A DNA stretch of 64,000 bases from Xestospongia muta (taxonomy: Eukaryota > Porifera > Demospongiae > Haplosclerida > Petrosiidae), in NCBI GenBank assembly GCA_963693285.1, contig OY848917.1, forward strand, positions 15,252,192 through 15,316,191, written 5' to 3'. The position numbers and the translations under genes were made by a program. The notes below the pieces were generated by a model. The model was given only the letters and a program-made list of their open reading frames with translations, was not told the origin of the DNA and made no database searches. Numbering within the stretch: position 1 is the stretch's first letter; each line of letters opens with the position of its first letter. Shown in pieces: positions 49,980-63,687 of this stretch.

Positions 49980-51700
49980 ACCAGCAGATCATTTAGTTCT
50001 TGTTAACTTATATTAAGTGTGAAATGTTGATCCTTTTTAATCTATTAATGTCAGGCATCGAATGAGAGTCTCACACAGAAGACAATCCATTAGAACAAAA
50101 AAAAACATATTGAATGTAATTTAAGAGATGAAGAGGAGCCACAGTGAACTTGATAATAAATGTAATCAAGTAATTTATGTATGTGACATTATCATAATGT
50201 AATTGTTTCGTACAGACAGTGCATGTGGTCATATGATGTCCATAAACCTCATTATCATAAAATTTGCTTTTGTTATTGCATCTGCAATTTTGATTATAGA
50301 TTAAATTATGTATGTGAACTGATTCATTGTTGTTGAAAACATGATCATCTGTATTTTCTCAACAAAGGTTCATGATTCATTAATCAGTGTTAACATCCTT
50401 CAAATGGTTTAAATTGTTAACAAATCTTGATATCTTGTTTTTTTGTATGTGAGCAAAAACTGACAATGGGTAAAAGTGCACTTGTACAATTTTATTCTTT
50501 GTTCTCTTCCTTAGGAATTGTTTTTATTGAAGTAATGGTCTTGATCTATATCAAATGAAACATTTATTGAAGTAATGTATAGTGTCTTCTCATTAAGTTT
50601 CTATAACTCTCCTTTCTTATATTTGTTAATGATTAAATATTACTCCTTTTGTGGTATCTTATTGATGTATAATCTAAGCATCCCTCATCTGCTTATTAAT
50701 GTAGGACATTTGATTACAAAGCTTAGTTTCAAAGCTACAGCACCTATTGCTGATGGCTGTGTCTTTTCTAAATCATAAGTTCTATGTTCCACAAAGTTTG
50801 CAATATTACAATCCTATAAAAATTTCTTCTATTGTGTATGAAAAACAATATATACTTTAGCTACTATTATCTTCTTCAGTTTCCATTATCCTTTATGTCA
50901 GCAACAGTATTCTATCTTATCTTTTGAATTCAACATCTCAACTTTTATCCATGCATTCTTCCTTTCTTTCTCAAGTTAGAGGTCTTAGCAATTAATCAGT
51001 CATAGACTGATTACAAATTATTAATGACTTTACACATTTTCAATCATTCCTACTGAAATTAGTTTCTTCTCTTTTAATGGATCACTTCTCAAATTATTAA
51101 TCTTGTCACTTAATATCTACACCACAATCTAATCTGCTACTTTAATCAACCAATGTCTACATAACATGGATGTATTACTGTGGAATCCAAAGTTTAAGTG
51201 AATTGGTAACTTTACTAAGTAGGAATGTTACCATAAAACTGGCAACTATCCAGTTAGTAAGTTAGACAAACTTAATTTATTCATGTTACTTACAAATTCA
51301 TTAGTGTTACACTAACATCCACACGTTTCGAGATTACTAACACGCACAAGCCAAAATTGCTCATTGGACAAAAAATTACTTTAGAATTTTTTTAGATAGA
51401 AGACCCTTTCCTCTGCTCCAAGAATTGGTTGTACCTACACTTCAAATCATAGTTGCCAAATTACAGTAGGTTACTACTTGTCAGTTCAATTTTGCTTGAG
51501 CCATTATTGATAGCTAGTTGGTCAATGGTGTCTTCTTGGTGCTTGCTATCCACTTTATATATACTCGAAAAGACATTTAGTGCTAGCTTATTACACTAAT
51601 TCTTGCCTTTTAATTTCAAAAGTGTTGCCTAATCTGTTAAAAATTCATAATTCAATGAAATAGAAAAAGACTTAAATTTTAATGAGGAAGTACTTAGAGA
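49980..51700. other. No gene seen
   Basis: AT-rich DNA. A 67-codon frame at 50575-50778 is Leu/Ser/Phe-rich without motifs or splice support. Nothing is called. Confidence 0.4.
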
Positions 51701-51719
51701 CAGTACAAATTTTTAGAGA

Positions 51720-52800
51720 CAATGCCAAAATCTACTGGATATTGAATTTATATTTAATGTTTAGTTTGTATGCATAATCAGCAAGTTTTGAAACTAATTG
51801 GATACGTAAAATCTTCAAATCCATGAAACAATATAATCCATACAAAAAACATCAGCTTGTTAGTGACCAAAGCAACAATTACTTCTATAGCAACTATTAC
51901 CATGGTAACAATCACCATAACAACAATACCATAAGCAAGTACATATATATCACCATAGCAATTGTATGCATCATTTTGAATTATTTAAAAACACTGTCAA
52001 AACCTGCCAGATATTCAATTAATGACCATTGTTTAATTTCCATCCATTATCATTAGGTTTCACTAAAATGATTTTCTATGAAATAGTGAAGAAATTAAAC
52101 ACAGTATCAATTTTTAAATGTTTTGGAAGAAAACCATTTATTTATGTAACTACCCCAAATCTATCAGAAACAATGCCAAAACCTTCTGAATATTGGATTT
52201 ATTTTTAATGTTTAGTTTGCATGCATTATCAGCAAGTTTCGCTATAAAATGATTTTCTACCAAAACATAAAGTATTTAGTCCCAGTATCAGTTTTGTACA
52301 CTTTTTGGAAGAAAATCTTTATTTCTTTAACTACCCCCAAATTAGGGAGAAACGATGCCAAAACCTACTGGATATTAAATTCATATTTAATGTTTATTTT
52401 ACATGAATGATCAGCAAGTTTTGAAGCCAGTTGGACATGTAAAATCACCAAATCTATGATACCATATAATCTATACAAAAGGCACAGTTTATGAGTGACT
52501 ATAGCAACAATTACTTCTATAGCATCTATAACCATGGTAACAATCACCATAATAACATTCCATTAACAAGTAAATATATATTACCATAGCAACTGTATAC
52601 ATATCAATAGCAACATTACTGATGACCTTATGACCATCAGTCTCATTATTGTTTTAAGAGTAAGACTAATTAATTTTTTAGGATTATCTTTTGAATTATT
52701 TAAAAACATTGTCAAAACTTACCAGATATTTAATTAATGATCATTGTTTACTTTCCTTTTTGTTTACTTTATTATCAGCAAGTTTCGCTAAAAACGATTT
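51720..52800. repeat. Diverged direct repeats, offset ~633 bp
   Basis: The stretch beginning gatattgaatttatatttaa at 51738 and running through ttaccatggtaacaatcacc is repeated from 52371. A shorter intermediate copy occurs near 52190 (gcatgcattatcagcaagtt). Copies share the aacaattacttctatagca core. Non-coding repeat of unknown class. Confidence 0.6.
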
Positions 52801-54015
52801 TATGCACTTTTTAAAAGGAAGCCGTTTGTTCATGTAACATTCACAAATTTGAAATTGAAAAACTGAACTGAAAAATGTCAACAGTTACTGGATCAAAATG
52901 ATCACAAGTTGAGGAAAAGTGTTAGGAGTGGAACGAGAGTGTAAACATCCACAATGAAAAGAGGAGATGTATCAGCTCTCAGGGTCATTGAATCAGTCAG
53001 GAGCACTGAGTCATTAATGCTTAATTTTAGGTTTTGGTTGCTAGTGTCCATATCAGTGTCTAGCAGGAAGTCCATACTTATAAAGTTAAGGAATCAGCAT
53101 TAAAGTATGATCCTCTTGCTGGACAAATAATTAAACTACTATAATCATTGATGGCTTCTGTATCTTCCACACAATAATGTTTCTTAAGGTATTATTACAA
53201 AAACCATCTATAATTGTGCATCATTTCAGCCAAAATGGATATTACTATATATACAGTGTCAAAGTTAACCAATTCCACATGCACACAGTACATAACTTGA
53301 CCACCTTAATCTCTAAATGTACATGCTAAGCCTAAATGAGCATGTACAGAGTTCATTGATATGGATGTTTGCTTTTGGGATAAAAGGTGCATCATAATAT
53401 ATACCACCCAATAACAAGGGCTCTAACTAATACTCAGACCTGGATAAAGGTCTGAGTTTAATCTGACTTTCAGACTATCCCACTAGACCTTTGTACGTTT
53501 ATACTTGCTCCTCTCCTACATCAAAGGAAGAACTTTGACATTCTGACTAAGAATTTGATCTATAGGAATAAACACCGTGATCACTTGGATAACCAATCAG
53601 CAACAGTCAAAAAGATTCTGCTGATATCACCTGTTGACAAATATGAAGATGACACTATCATCATTTGAAAATAGTAAAGGAGATGACTTGATATTGGCAG
53701 ACTCCTTCCCCCAACTGGTTTAATTTGTTAGACATACAATACTGCCAGTTTAGACTGTTTCAAGTCATAAAAGAATTTTGGGACTCCTCACTTTGGCAGG
53801 GAAAATTATTCAAGCCTTGATAGATGGTCATGACAGGACACAAAATAATATTATTATCAGCATTGAAATGATATTGCCAAATCATCAATACTAAGATAAA
53901 GATTAAGCAAAGCATCTCAAGTCTGAGCTTGGTTGTTACTGTTTTACCTTGATAAATATGTCACTTAATCCTGTAAATGTTTTGATACTGTAAAAGGACA
54001 TTTAATAAGTAGAAA
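52800..54015. other. No gene seen
   Basis: AT-rich sequence without exon-like frames or recognised repeats. Confidence 0.4.
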
Positions 54016-54019
54016 ATTG

Positions 54020-54197
54020 GGTGGTTCTTGGTCTAACTTGACTATTATGACATCATAATGAAATGACACACGTGATTTCATCATATGACATCACCTAAAC
54101 CCTAAACTAACCTAACATTATTAACTCTATGACACATAGTGATGTCGCTATAGGACAAGTTGTTACATCATCAGTCAAGGCACACCAAGAAGCACCC
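54020..54197. mobile_element. MITE, complete copy of the family at 45183
   Basis: Ends gggtggttcttggtctaact and gcacaccaagaagcaccc are inverted. The interior has inverted gatgtcatcat motifs and no coding capacity. Confidence 0.65.
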
Positions 54198-54417
54198 GGA
54201 AAATCAATATAGACTGACAGTTATAAAAGTCAAAGTGAGTTGCAATTTGATTTTCATCATTAAGATATACATGTAAGTAATAAGTGATCTATAAGTATAA
54301 GTAATATCAAGTCCAGATAAACCTTAACATTTATGAGAGTTGACAAATGAAGATATATACAGTCAGATATGAATAAATAATAATTTGTATAATATTTATG
54401 ACATCATTGTTAAATAA

Positions 54418-55713
54418 TTATAGTGTACTGTCAATAGTTAGTAAATTTTCTAAAGATGGATGTGAAGATCTTTGTTCTTGTGTCTTCAAATATTCAGACA
54501 TTTTTGAAACAAGATGTGAATGAAAAGTGCTGTGATCTGTACTGTCATGTCTTGGTGTAGCTGTTGAACTCATTGTAGATCCCCGTCTTTGTTTTAGGTT
54601 TATGATAGTATTCTGTTTCTTTATAAAGGAATGAAAGACAAAGAAAAAGATGTGTAACATACATTGAGTCAAATGGTGAGGTTAAGAGTACAAGAATTCT
54701 TCAGCAAATATCAATAGTTGTTTATAATGTTTATTGTAGTATTAAAGTAAGAAATTAGATGTGGTATTGAACAATGGATCACTATAATGTATAATTTAGT
54801 ACTAACATTTAAATGTAACAAGATCACAATTTAAAAAATCCTGTAATTTTTTTATATTAAACTATGCAAGCTTGGATAAAAGAGATTTATATACCAGAGC
54901 CTACAGAATGTTAGAAGAGTACTAACAACAAAAAAGCAAGGCAGCAAAATATTCTTGGAGCACTCGTTACAGTGCATGCATTTTGGGGGCTAACTAATTT
55001 ATCTTATTGATTACCAAGTGGATCAGTAGTTAGGTATTCATATTAATTGATTTTTTGCTTATCACAAGAGATTATATTTTAATCAATTACATTTTATTAG
55101 TTGATTTAAAATTAGCGATTAAACAAATTGAAGCAAAAGTCAAAATATTGTTAGGAATGTTATCTAAATAAACATTGACATCATCTTTGATAGAGAATTG
55201 AAAATGGACTTGTTTATTAATTAATTACATTTGTTATATTTTGAGAGTCATGTTCTGATGTTTGTAACAAAGACTTCAATACTACTGAATTCATATTATT
55301 TGACACAAAGTCATCACAATCACAATCTCGTAAATAACGTTTTTCATCATAGTATCTGATCACTACATAGTAGATTGGTAATTATTGCTTAATTAATTAA
55401 TTATTAATAATTGTCTTATATTGCTGTGTTAGATTCTCCTTACATATATTTAGCCAAGCTGGAATCCATAAACAAATAAATAAAATTATGACAAGTAAAT
55501 TAACTAATAAATAGGCTACTGTTTCATATATCACTAAAATTACAAGGCCATATACCAATGTCCCTTTGTTAAGTAAATATGTAAATGTCATACCTTTACT
55601 AGCTTTAAGCTCAAAGTTGCAATCAGCTCCAACTGCTTTTGATGACGTATACTAACTTCTTGCAATGCTTCTTGTTTTCTATGTGTTTTCTTATCTTTGT
55701 ACATCAACATGAA
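54418..55713 (-). CDS. Receptor cytoplasmic tail exons
   Basis: Exon 55713-55594 (40 codons) encodes MLMYKDKKTHRKQEALQEV and SIRHQKQLELIATLSLK, a short coiled coil as in GABA-B receptor tails. The last exon uses one of two acceptors two codons apart (AAAG/AAACAG or AAACAG/AATACT). It encodes TIINLKQRRGSTMSSTATPR through SLENLLTIDSTL and TAA at 54418. Ser/Thr-rich composition suggests phosphorylation. Confidence 0.8.
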
Positions 55714-58700
55714 CTATTTTTGAAAGAAATCATTTTATGGTACTAGCAATTAACTAGAAACACAAATTATTTTAAAGAACATAACTGTAAATGTTTCAAT
55801 ATAATTTCAATATTTATTAAAAGTGAAGTTTAAACAGTGTGAATGGTAAGTTAACTGAGGCTGTAAAGAGACTAAAACGTACGAGGAGGCAGTTTGCTGT
55901 TACTAATGATACTAACAATTGATGTATTTGTCACTCTAAAGGATAGCAATTGAATATTGTTTAATTCAAACTCACCTTGGGTATGAACAATCCCCCAAGA
56001 ATAATCGTTGGAAAACTAACGATAAAAATTAAACTAAACCAGAATACTTGAATTCTGTTGTCAGATGTCAATAACAATAATATCTTGATTATAAACGATG
56101 GAACCAAAAACAAGAAAATAACAAAAACAACTCTCATCACAAATTCTCCTTCTTGTACAAAGTGAGTTGGAATTTTGGTATTTTGATAAGATAAGAAAAT
56201 AAGTCCAAAAGAGAGAAGAAGGTTGTATGCCATTAGAATACCATCCCACCACTTCATACTGGAACCAGTAATAGTAACTAAATAGGTTTTAACAGACTCA
56301 TCAACAATCTAAACAAATAAACAAAAACTAAAACTGATAATGTACTTATTTCTGTAGCCTGTACAAGTATGTGCTTTATTCATATGCATACTGACACTAT
56401 AATAAAAACAAGATAACTTACTATATTAGGACATTTATATTGTATCCTGGATTCATGATACTCATAAGGATGAACTCCAGTCCAAATAACTAGTAGTAAT
56501 ACCACAGGAATAGTCAAACTTATGATGATTAAAACAAGGATCTTGTCTGACAGAAAAGTCTAAAAAAAGAATATTGTTAAGCATTAAGTAAACTATTAAT
56601 ATTTGTTGCAGATAGAACATCAGGAGAAGTTGTTTACGTAGTAGCCAAGGAGGGGTATTTAAAATATAATTTCTGAGGTAAAATATATAGCTCTAATGCA
56701 GATATTGTAACAACATAGAAAACTGTTGGCAATACTAATATAGGTGACATTTAAAGTCACAGTCATGTGTTTTATTATGGTAGGTTTTATAGAATTATAA
56801 TACCATTACAAAAAGTGGTTTCTTTCACTTTTCCTCAAACTTTAAAATCATCACTTATGAGGTAACGTGAATGGTTATAGTATGGACATTCTAACAACAT
56901 AACAATCTCTTGCTAAAGACTTATAACAATTATTGCTAGCAGATATCCAAAGATTAAAATTATATGTTAAGATATTGATGTGACTAGTGAGTTTTATGGT
57001 TTATAATAGCATTGAAACAAGTGACCTGGTGTCTCATCCTTGAGCATATTTCCAAGGCTGTTTAAACAATGTATAAAAACAATTGATTAAAACTGAAAAT
57101 AGTAATATTATTTGCTTTGCTAAATGTATAGTATAAATTTCATAAAACAATTTTAATGTACTCATAATGTCTCTTCACTTGTACACTGATCCTAGTATTA
57201 CATGCATCAATAATAATAATGGAAATAAGTTACAGGCATAGTTTAAAAGAGATAAAAAGAGCTTGTACTGCATGTACACGTAAACATTATAAACAGTATT
57301 AAACAACATTTTTGCAGAACTAACCCTTTCTTCAATTTTTGGATTGTAGAATATTTTATAGATTCTCCAATTTCTCGCAAACATTACAGATACAACAACA
57401 GCCATACCAATGTAGAACAGCCATTTGTTAATCTAATAATGACAAATAAGTAAAAGTATCCCTTACTACTACCAGCTGGTCTATCTCCAGATGGCCAGCT
57501 AGCTTCCTTATATAAAAACAAACAATGATATGTATATACATGCATACACATGTGGTCCAAAAAATGTTGGACTACCTAGCATCCACACAGAAGGGATTTA
57601 TTCGAATGATGAGTAATGTCAATGGACATGTTCAAGTTATTTTAGTACTATGCTTCCACTACTTGCTTCTCACATAAAATGCTTCATTTTGTGGCTATGT
57701 CATGACAATATCTTTAGGTATTGATAATTTAGTTCTCATATAACCAGAGTCATATGTTCACAAGATTCAAAAGAGAAAACCTGGCTATGTACTGAGTGTT
57801 CTACTTTAATAACGCTATTTGGCCAAACTGCAATTCAGAAAACATTTAAAAATAAAAAAATGGATCTATAAAAGCCGACACTTTTAAATTTAACAGCAGA
57901 AATTTGAGGCCAAAATGGGCAACTGATATATCATGCAGAGCAATACTTGTTTAAGCCATGGTGAATATCAATTACTGTGGTTATGATAGGATGGCAAGGC
58001 CGAGAAACATCCCAAAACTAAATTCTGTAACAATCATTGATATGCTTTACTGAATTTCAGTTAAAATTAAGTTTTACAGTAATTAGACAACATCTGATCA
58101 CACAAGTTAGCCTAAGTCATATCGTAAACACCATAATACTACTGAAAGTTACCTTAGGCTAACTCTTTCATAGACTTAATATGGTAACATACCTCAGAAA
58201 AGGCTGGTATAGCTTTCTGTCTAATATTTACATTTTTAATTAATTTCCCAGAATAGGATAGAGCTGTGAATAGAGCTGCAAGATACATCAGTAAACTTCC
58301 AATTATAACAAGAAAGTTAAATTTTGGACTGGAAGCTTTGACATGTCTAAAGAAAAGAGATCATAAGTATTTGTAATTTCTTATATAGAACCAAGGACAC
58401 ATATAAATTATTTACAGAGATAGATTTGGGACTTAACATCATTCATGCCATTGCCTTGACACATATAATATACTTCAATGGTTGCTATGTGTTGGTACAG
58501 CTGTCAAATAAACAATGTGATACCCATATGCATAATGCCTGGGACAGAAGCAAATATATTATTTAGGTATCCTTAAAAATTTTAGAACATGCCTGCAAAT
58601 CATCTTTGCTAGCATAACCAAAACAAATAATACATTGAAATTACTTACTTATTTGACCTCATAGCACTATTAAAAATCAGCAATACTATAGACACAACAA

Positions 58701-61700
58701 TACCTATAGTGACAATAGCAGCAGTTATAGCAATCTCCAATACTCCTAGTTGATTGTAACATAAACAAGACTCATCATAACATGCTCCATCAGTTGGAGG
58801 TTTCCATGATACAAGTGTTCCTAATGAAATAAAAGAGTGTAGACAAAAATCACATAATGTGCATTTAATTTTATTATCTTACTTACCATTTTCTCCTTTC
58901 CATCTATAAGGACAAGGATAAGAGAAGTTATTATCACTTATATTAAACTCAGTATAATTGACAAAGACCAAAGATGATGATGAGTTGAGATAAAGAGATT
59001 GACGCAATGGTTGTAGTTCTTCCACTACACACTCTGAGTCAAATGAGTTATAATTCTGATATACACCGATATAGCATTCCTGATCACCTGTGTAAAATAA
59101 CAATATTATAGTAAAGTGAATAGAATGTAGTAAGTGTTCCACGTACATTACCATATTTTGAAGGTTAGTTAATACTTAAATGAACAAGTGATTTCAAAAT
59201 TATATTTCAGCAAAAGAAGTTAATTGTCTTATGATTGCTCTAAGTCATGTGTTGATAATATCAGTTTTTCTGTCTGGAATTTACTGTGTTTTAAAATAGT
59301 TTGGGCCAGTCATTTTGATATTAAACAAGCCTATGCAAGCCCCAATATAAGCAAGTTGGTGTTAAAAGTTTGTACTGTTTGAAGCCGATAATCATTCCAT
59401 ATATCAAACCCAATAAATAATGATATAGCATTTAATAAATATATGAATTAATAAAATTTAATATAATGTAAGCAAGATAGAAGATGTGTTATTGATGTTA
59501 ACATGTAACATACATAATAACTAACTTTGAAATTGGGTTATCATAATTTGAACAAAATTATCTGCATCATATTGCTTGGAAAATGAGTAAAATCCCTAAA
59601 ATAAAATGAACAAATCGATCAATTTAATTTCCTGTGTAAAGAAAGAGACATATTATACAAAAAATGAAAACAACTTTTATTCCACGATTGTTAGTAACCA
59701 TTTCTATAGGCAGTTATATAACAATATATACACATGACAATTAGATCATATGATAATATACATCTACATGCCTTGGGGAATTAATTGGTTTGTCAGATTT
59801 GATTATTTAATTTGTTAACTTCAATGAATACGTTATCAAAAATTTCTGACTTACTGATCTTCCACAGAAAACAGATTCTTCCAATATCTCCATCATTATT
59901 TCATTTAATACGTCCTTTTTGTCAGATAGCCAGTCTACTGGTGTTGCTAGGTATTTGCAAAATGAGTCATTGTCATTAAATAAAGATGAATCCTGCAATT
60001 GTTCTACTGCCTTATGCCACACATTGGCCCAAACTAGAGCAGCATCATAAGCATTGAAAGCTTGAGAATGAATCAAATATTGTTTGTCCTCTTCTGTTAT
60101 ATTCACGCCTCTATCAATATGATTGTTTAATGCTGTTTTGTAGATTGTTGCTAATTTCTAAAAATTTTCCTAAATATATAGAACAGTCTATAATATATAT
60201 ATCATGATATATATATATATATATATATATATAGCTTATATATCATGATAATCATTATAACACTTAGAAAACTAACATATGGTAATTTAAAAACTGTTTA
60301 TTTACATATTTATTAAAATCTACATATAAAGTAGCTTAAATTATAGTGTTTGCAAAGAAAATGAATGTATTTAGGCATTTTAAAGTCGAAAAATTATCCA
60401 CATAAAATTGTGTTATATATTTATTAAAAATTATTCTACTTCACATTGCCAGAGTTTATAAGCTGTGATCAATTGCTTCTGACATACAATACATAAACAG
60501 AATTCACTCATTATTGTATAACCTGTTCTTCTTCAATTTTATATCTCAATAGCTCATTGAATGATACAGAATTTAAAATACACATGTCTTAGGCTAAAGA
60601 GTGGTTCCTTCAATTAAAAGATGCAACGTAGTATTGTTTAAATCTTTCTTTTATCACATTGTAAGTTGTCATAGATAATTGTTTTAAAAGGTTAAAATGC
60701 TGAAACACTAATTATAATTAAAATTCTTAGAAACTTTCTAAAATTTTTTGATGATATGGTTTACATGTTAATTATTTAATTTTTGTTAATATTGAAGAGT
60801 TTACAGAAGTATTATGCTGCTAAGAAGCACATCCCTAACTTACAAGCTCAATTAGTCACATATGAACTAACTGCTAGATAAAGCACACCAATCAAAGAAT
60901 ATTACTTAGTCAACCACAAGTACAATTTTATAGGCATACCTGACTGTTACTAAGTCAGAAAAATACTTATTCTCAATGCTACAGCAATACAGTATACAAT
61001 ATTACAACATTTAAATTTATAATACTATAAACCAACCTGTACTGAGTATGTTTCACTTTCAAAATGGTGTAATCAGGAAGTATCAATAAAGATCATCCCT
61101 TGAATGGCTTCATTCATTTCCTCTTCGGTACATTCACATCCACATTTAGTTCCTAAACAAGTAATATATTAATTAATTAAATAATATAATTATATTAATA
61201 CTAACTTGAATCACATGAACAGGTACGCCACCATCTGTAATCATATATACCTGGCAATATCCAAACATGATTGTGAGTAGTTAGTCCTAGTTTATAAGCC
61301 TAAATAAAGAGTAAATATACTATATCATTATGTATATTATAACAGTGTAATTGAATTTATAATATATGAGTATAGGAAAACACTTGTAATTAAAAATAGA
61401 TTGACAATATACTTTTAATTTCAAAAGGGAATGATTTTAGAATTCTGTTCTAACATTACTTAGATAAAAGTGTATCTAATATTTTTATTATTGTTGTAAA
61501 ACATTTGAAGTTGAGGAATAATATTAAACTGCACATATTTTGTCATGCTAACCATAATGTATGACATTACTGCAGGTCTACGCTATTTCAGCCATCGTGC
61601 TAGGCATTTAAATGGGGTAAGGCATTTATTTGGGATAGGCGTTTCTACGAGGAAATACGGTAGTACATACATACATGTGGTTCAAAACAGTGTTATCATC

Positions 61701-63687
61701 CTGGCACAATTTGTATGCATATAATATGCCACTATGATAATCAAAATGTTAGCATATATACATTTTAAACTGATGTGACAAAAACACTTCATAGTCAAAA
61801 ATGGTACAAACTATTATGGATGCCCTGTCTAAAAGCTCAGTACTGATTTATTTGTGATAGGAGGAGGGGTTAAAATAATTATTAATAAATATTTTCTTTC
61901 GTAAATTTGGGAATTTTTATTTCACTTTGCAAAATTTTCCAAAGTCAAACAGATTTACAATTCGAGAAGGACAAACCAATACATACATGTAACAAATAAC
62001 TGATATACCTTAAATGTACAATAACACAAAGAGATTTACACAGGTGATCAGATATACTAACATATACTACCAGTACTATCTAAACAGTTTGAATAGTAAT
62101 AATAAAATTCTCATAACTTAAAAAGATACAATAACACTTCAATTGAGTATAGTAATACATGCTTTATTCAATAAAATACTCCTACCTTTAACAGGAATGC
62201 ATTATCAGGCATTATCAAGCTATATCAACCATAATAGGTTATATCATGCTATATCGAGTTACATCAATCCCATCAGACTACACAAGTCTATTTCAGACCA
62301 TATCAGACAACATAATGCGATATCATCAATGATGTAAGCAAATTGACTAACCAAGAGTCCATTCAAATATAGATTATATACAAATAACAGTGTAGATCAT
62401 ACTGTTACCAAAAAGTAAGTGCAAGCCTGTAACAATACTGATAAAAGTAACTGACTATCCATTAAAAAGTGACTGTGAAAACTTCAAAAACAACTGGTTA
62501 TGAAGTATAATAAAGACTACTTTTATGTAAAGTATTGTGAACTACATATAAAATTGCAATCCCACAAGTCACAAAATGAATTCACAATGTAAAGCCATAA
62601 CAATTAACATGCAAGCTGAAAAGCAGCCATATGTTATACACAACAAAATAATCCAGGGATTGTGGGTCTAGCCTAAGTTCAATAATATATATCTCTGACG
62701 CTCAAATTACACAGTTCATTACTGACCATAGCCTGATTTATTGAACTAGAGACCGAAAGCAAATTTGAATCTTTGGAAAAGATATCAGATACACTGAGCT
62801 ATATATTACATAGTGTTTCACAATGCTATTACAAACAATAATTGATAAAGATAATGTTAAGAATTAGGCATTAAATTCTAGCTGGCAAGCATGCCAACCG
62901 TAACCACATGATCATCTTTTTTGTATATAAATAGAGGTCATCATAGCCTCATAGGTTACTCACTTATAGTAGGACAAGTTTAAAGCTTACCAAAGACAAG
63001 ACATAGTAAATATTAGGAAATTTTGTCAGGTTTTGTTTTGGTGATTTACAAATTTTAACAACTGGGCCAAATTTAATCCTTACAAATAGTGGCAGTGTAA
63101 ATATAAATTAGTATTGTCAGATTATAATGATTAATCTAAATTAAAAATTCAAAGTATAATTTTGGAAGCAATTTTCAAAACTATTCCTTTCTAAATTTAC
63201 TCACTAGACATTAATTGTAATTCTGTTTCATAGTGTTTAAACATACTCTGATCAATTATTAACAGGGAAATCATGCTTTTAGGTGCATAGCATAACAACA
63301 GCATAGCAGACAGACCAGACAGAACTTAATTGAATTCACTATGATATTGCACACTCTAAAGGCAAATAGTTTACATAAGACTTCCTGTTATTTTGTATGA
63401 AGCATACAAAGTATTATGTACTTTGCTAATATAAAACACTACATATATATATATATATATATAGATCAACAGTCCATGACCATCTTTAATAATTACACGT
63501 GCAAGAAATATAACCAGTATGAATAATGTCTAATTTATTACACATTATTTTCATTATATGTGTATGAAAATAGAATAACTAAAAGTAAAGACAAGAATAA
63601 GAAAGGACCTCTATAACTCACCTTACAAATAATCTTTCGACTCACATTACTATTGAAGAATGCCATAAAAATACGATAGTCATCATT
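54418..63687 (-). CDS. GABA-B-like class C G-protein-coupled receptor, 3' 13 exons (5' end beyond the window)
   Basis: Thirteen minus-strand exons keep phase over 2031 nt: 63687-63622, 61299-61251, 61152-61037, 60157-59855, 59595-59526, 59087-58887, 58820-58649, 58346-58193, 57432-57325, 56559-56422, 56308-55976, 55713-55594 and 54618-54418. The order is: C-terminal half of a Venus-flytrap ligand-binding domain, a short linker with no Cys-rich domain, seven membrane segments, a coiled-coil tail and the stop TAA. Signature text includes RIFMAFFNSNVSRKIICKAY, NAYDAALVWANVW, KASSPKFN and WRIYKIFYNP. In this family the receptor sits in the plasma membrane and couples to G proteins; the ligand here is unknown. 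An in-frame TGA at 61073-61075 interrupts the product, so it is a pseudogene, an allele or a sequence error. Confidence 0.88.
55976..58820 (-). CDS. Receptor seven-transmembrane exons
   Basis: Exon 58820-58649 carries membrane segment 1 (LEIAITAAIVTIGIVVSIVL). Exon 58346-58193 carries segment 2 after KASSPKFN. Exon 57432-57325 carries segment 3 and ends ARNWRIYKIFYNPKIEER, the class C equivalent of the cytoplasmic WR-x-x-x-IF motif. Exon 56559-56422 carries segment 4. Exon 56308-55976 carries segments 5-7 (MKWWDGILMAYNLLLSFGLI, VVFVIFLFLVPSFIIKI, FWFSLIFIVSFPTIILGGL). Confidence 0.88.
58887..60157 (-). CDS. Receptor ectodomain exons 4-6
   Basis: Exon 60157-59855 (101 codons) holds QAFNAYDAALVWANVWHKAV and ends VFCGRS. 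Exon 59595-59526 reads GFYSFSKQYDADNFVQIMIT. Exon 59087-58887 reads DQECYIGVYQNYNSFDSECV and ends PYRWKGEN. The alternating short strands and Asn-x-Ser/Thr sites fit a folded extracellular lobe joining straight to the first membrane segment. Confidence 0.82.
60185..60255. repeat. AT-dinucleotide palindromic microsatellite
   Basis: A (TA)n run with two flanking atatcatgata motifs lies in the receptor intron. Other (TA)n runs occur at about 19080-19097 and 63442-63463. Confidence 0.8.
61037..61299 (-). CDS. Receptor ligand-binding domain exons, one with an in-frame TGA
   Basis: Exon 61299-61251 encodes AYKLGLTTHNHVWILP and ends one base into a Gly codon. Exon 61152-61037 continues GTKCGCECTEEEMNEAIQGM, then IFIDTS, a TGA, and LHHFESETYSVQ. 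Acceptor (GTTTAG) and donor (GTTGGT) are present and both flanks of the stop are in the correct frame. The 116-nt exon cannot be skipped without shifting frame. Confidence 0.75.
61300..63621 (-). other. 2.3-kb intron of the receptor gene; nothing else seen
   Basis: The flanking exons (..RKIICK / AYKLG..) join directly in phase 0, so no exon is required here. A 64-codon plus-strand frame at 62143-62337 comes from tatatca-type low-complexity repeats. Confidence 0.55.

Noticed and set aside
51890..52560. Possible RFX X-box-like motifs (accatggtaacaatc, ctatagcaac)
   Set aside because: They recur with the diverged repeats and elsewhere as common AT-rich words, with no nearby promoter.
55961..56257. 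Second overlapping minus-strand frame (56061-56252) in the receptor
   Set aside because: It is out of phase with the flanking exons and lacks motifs; the 56308-55976 exon frame is the real one.
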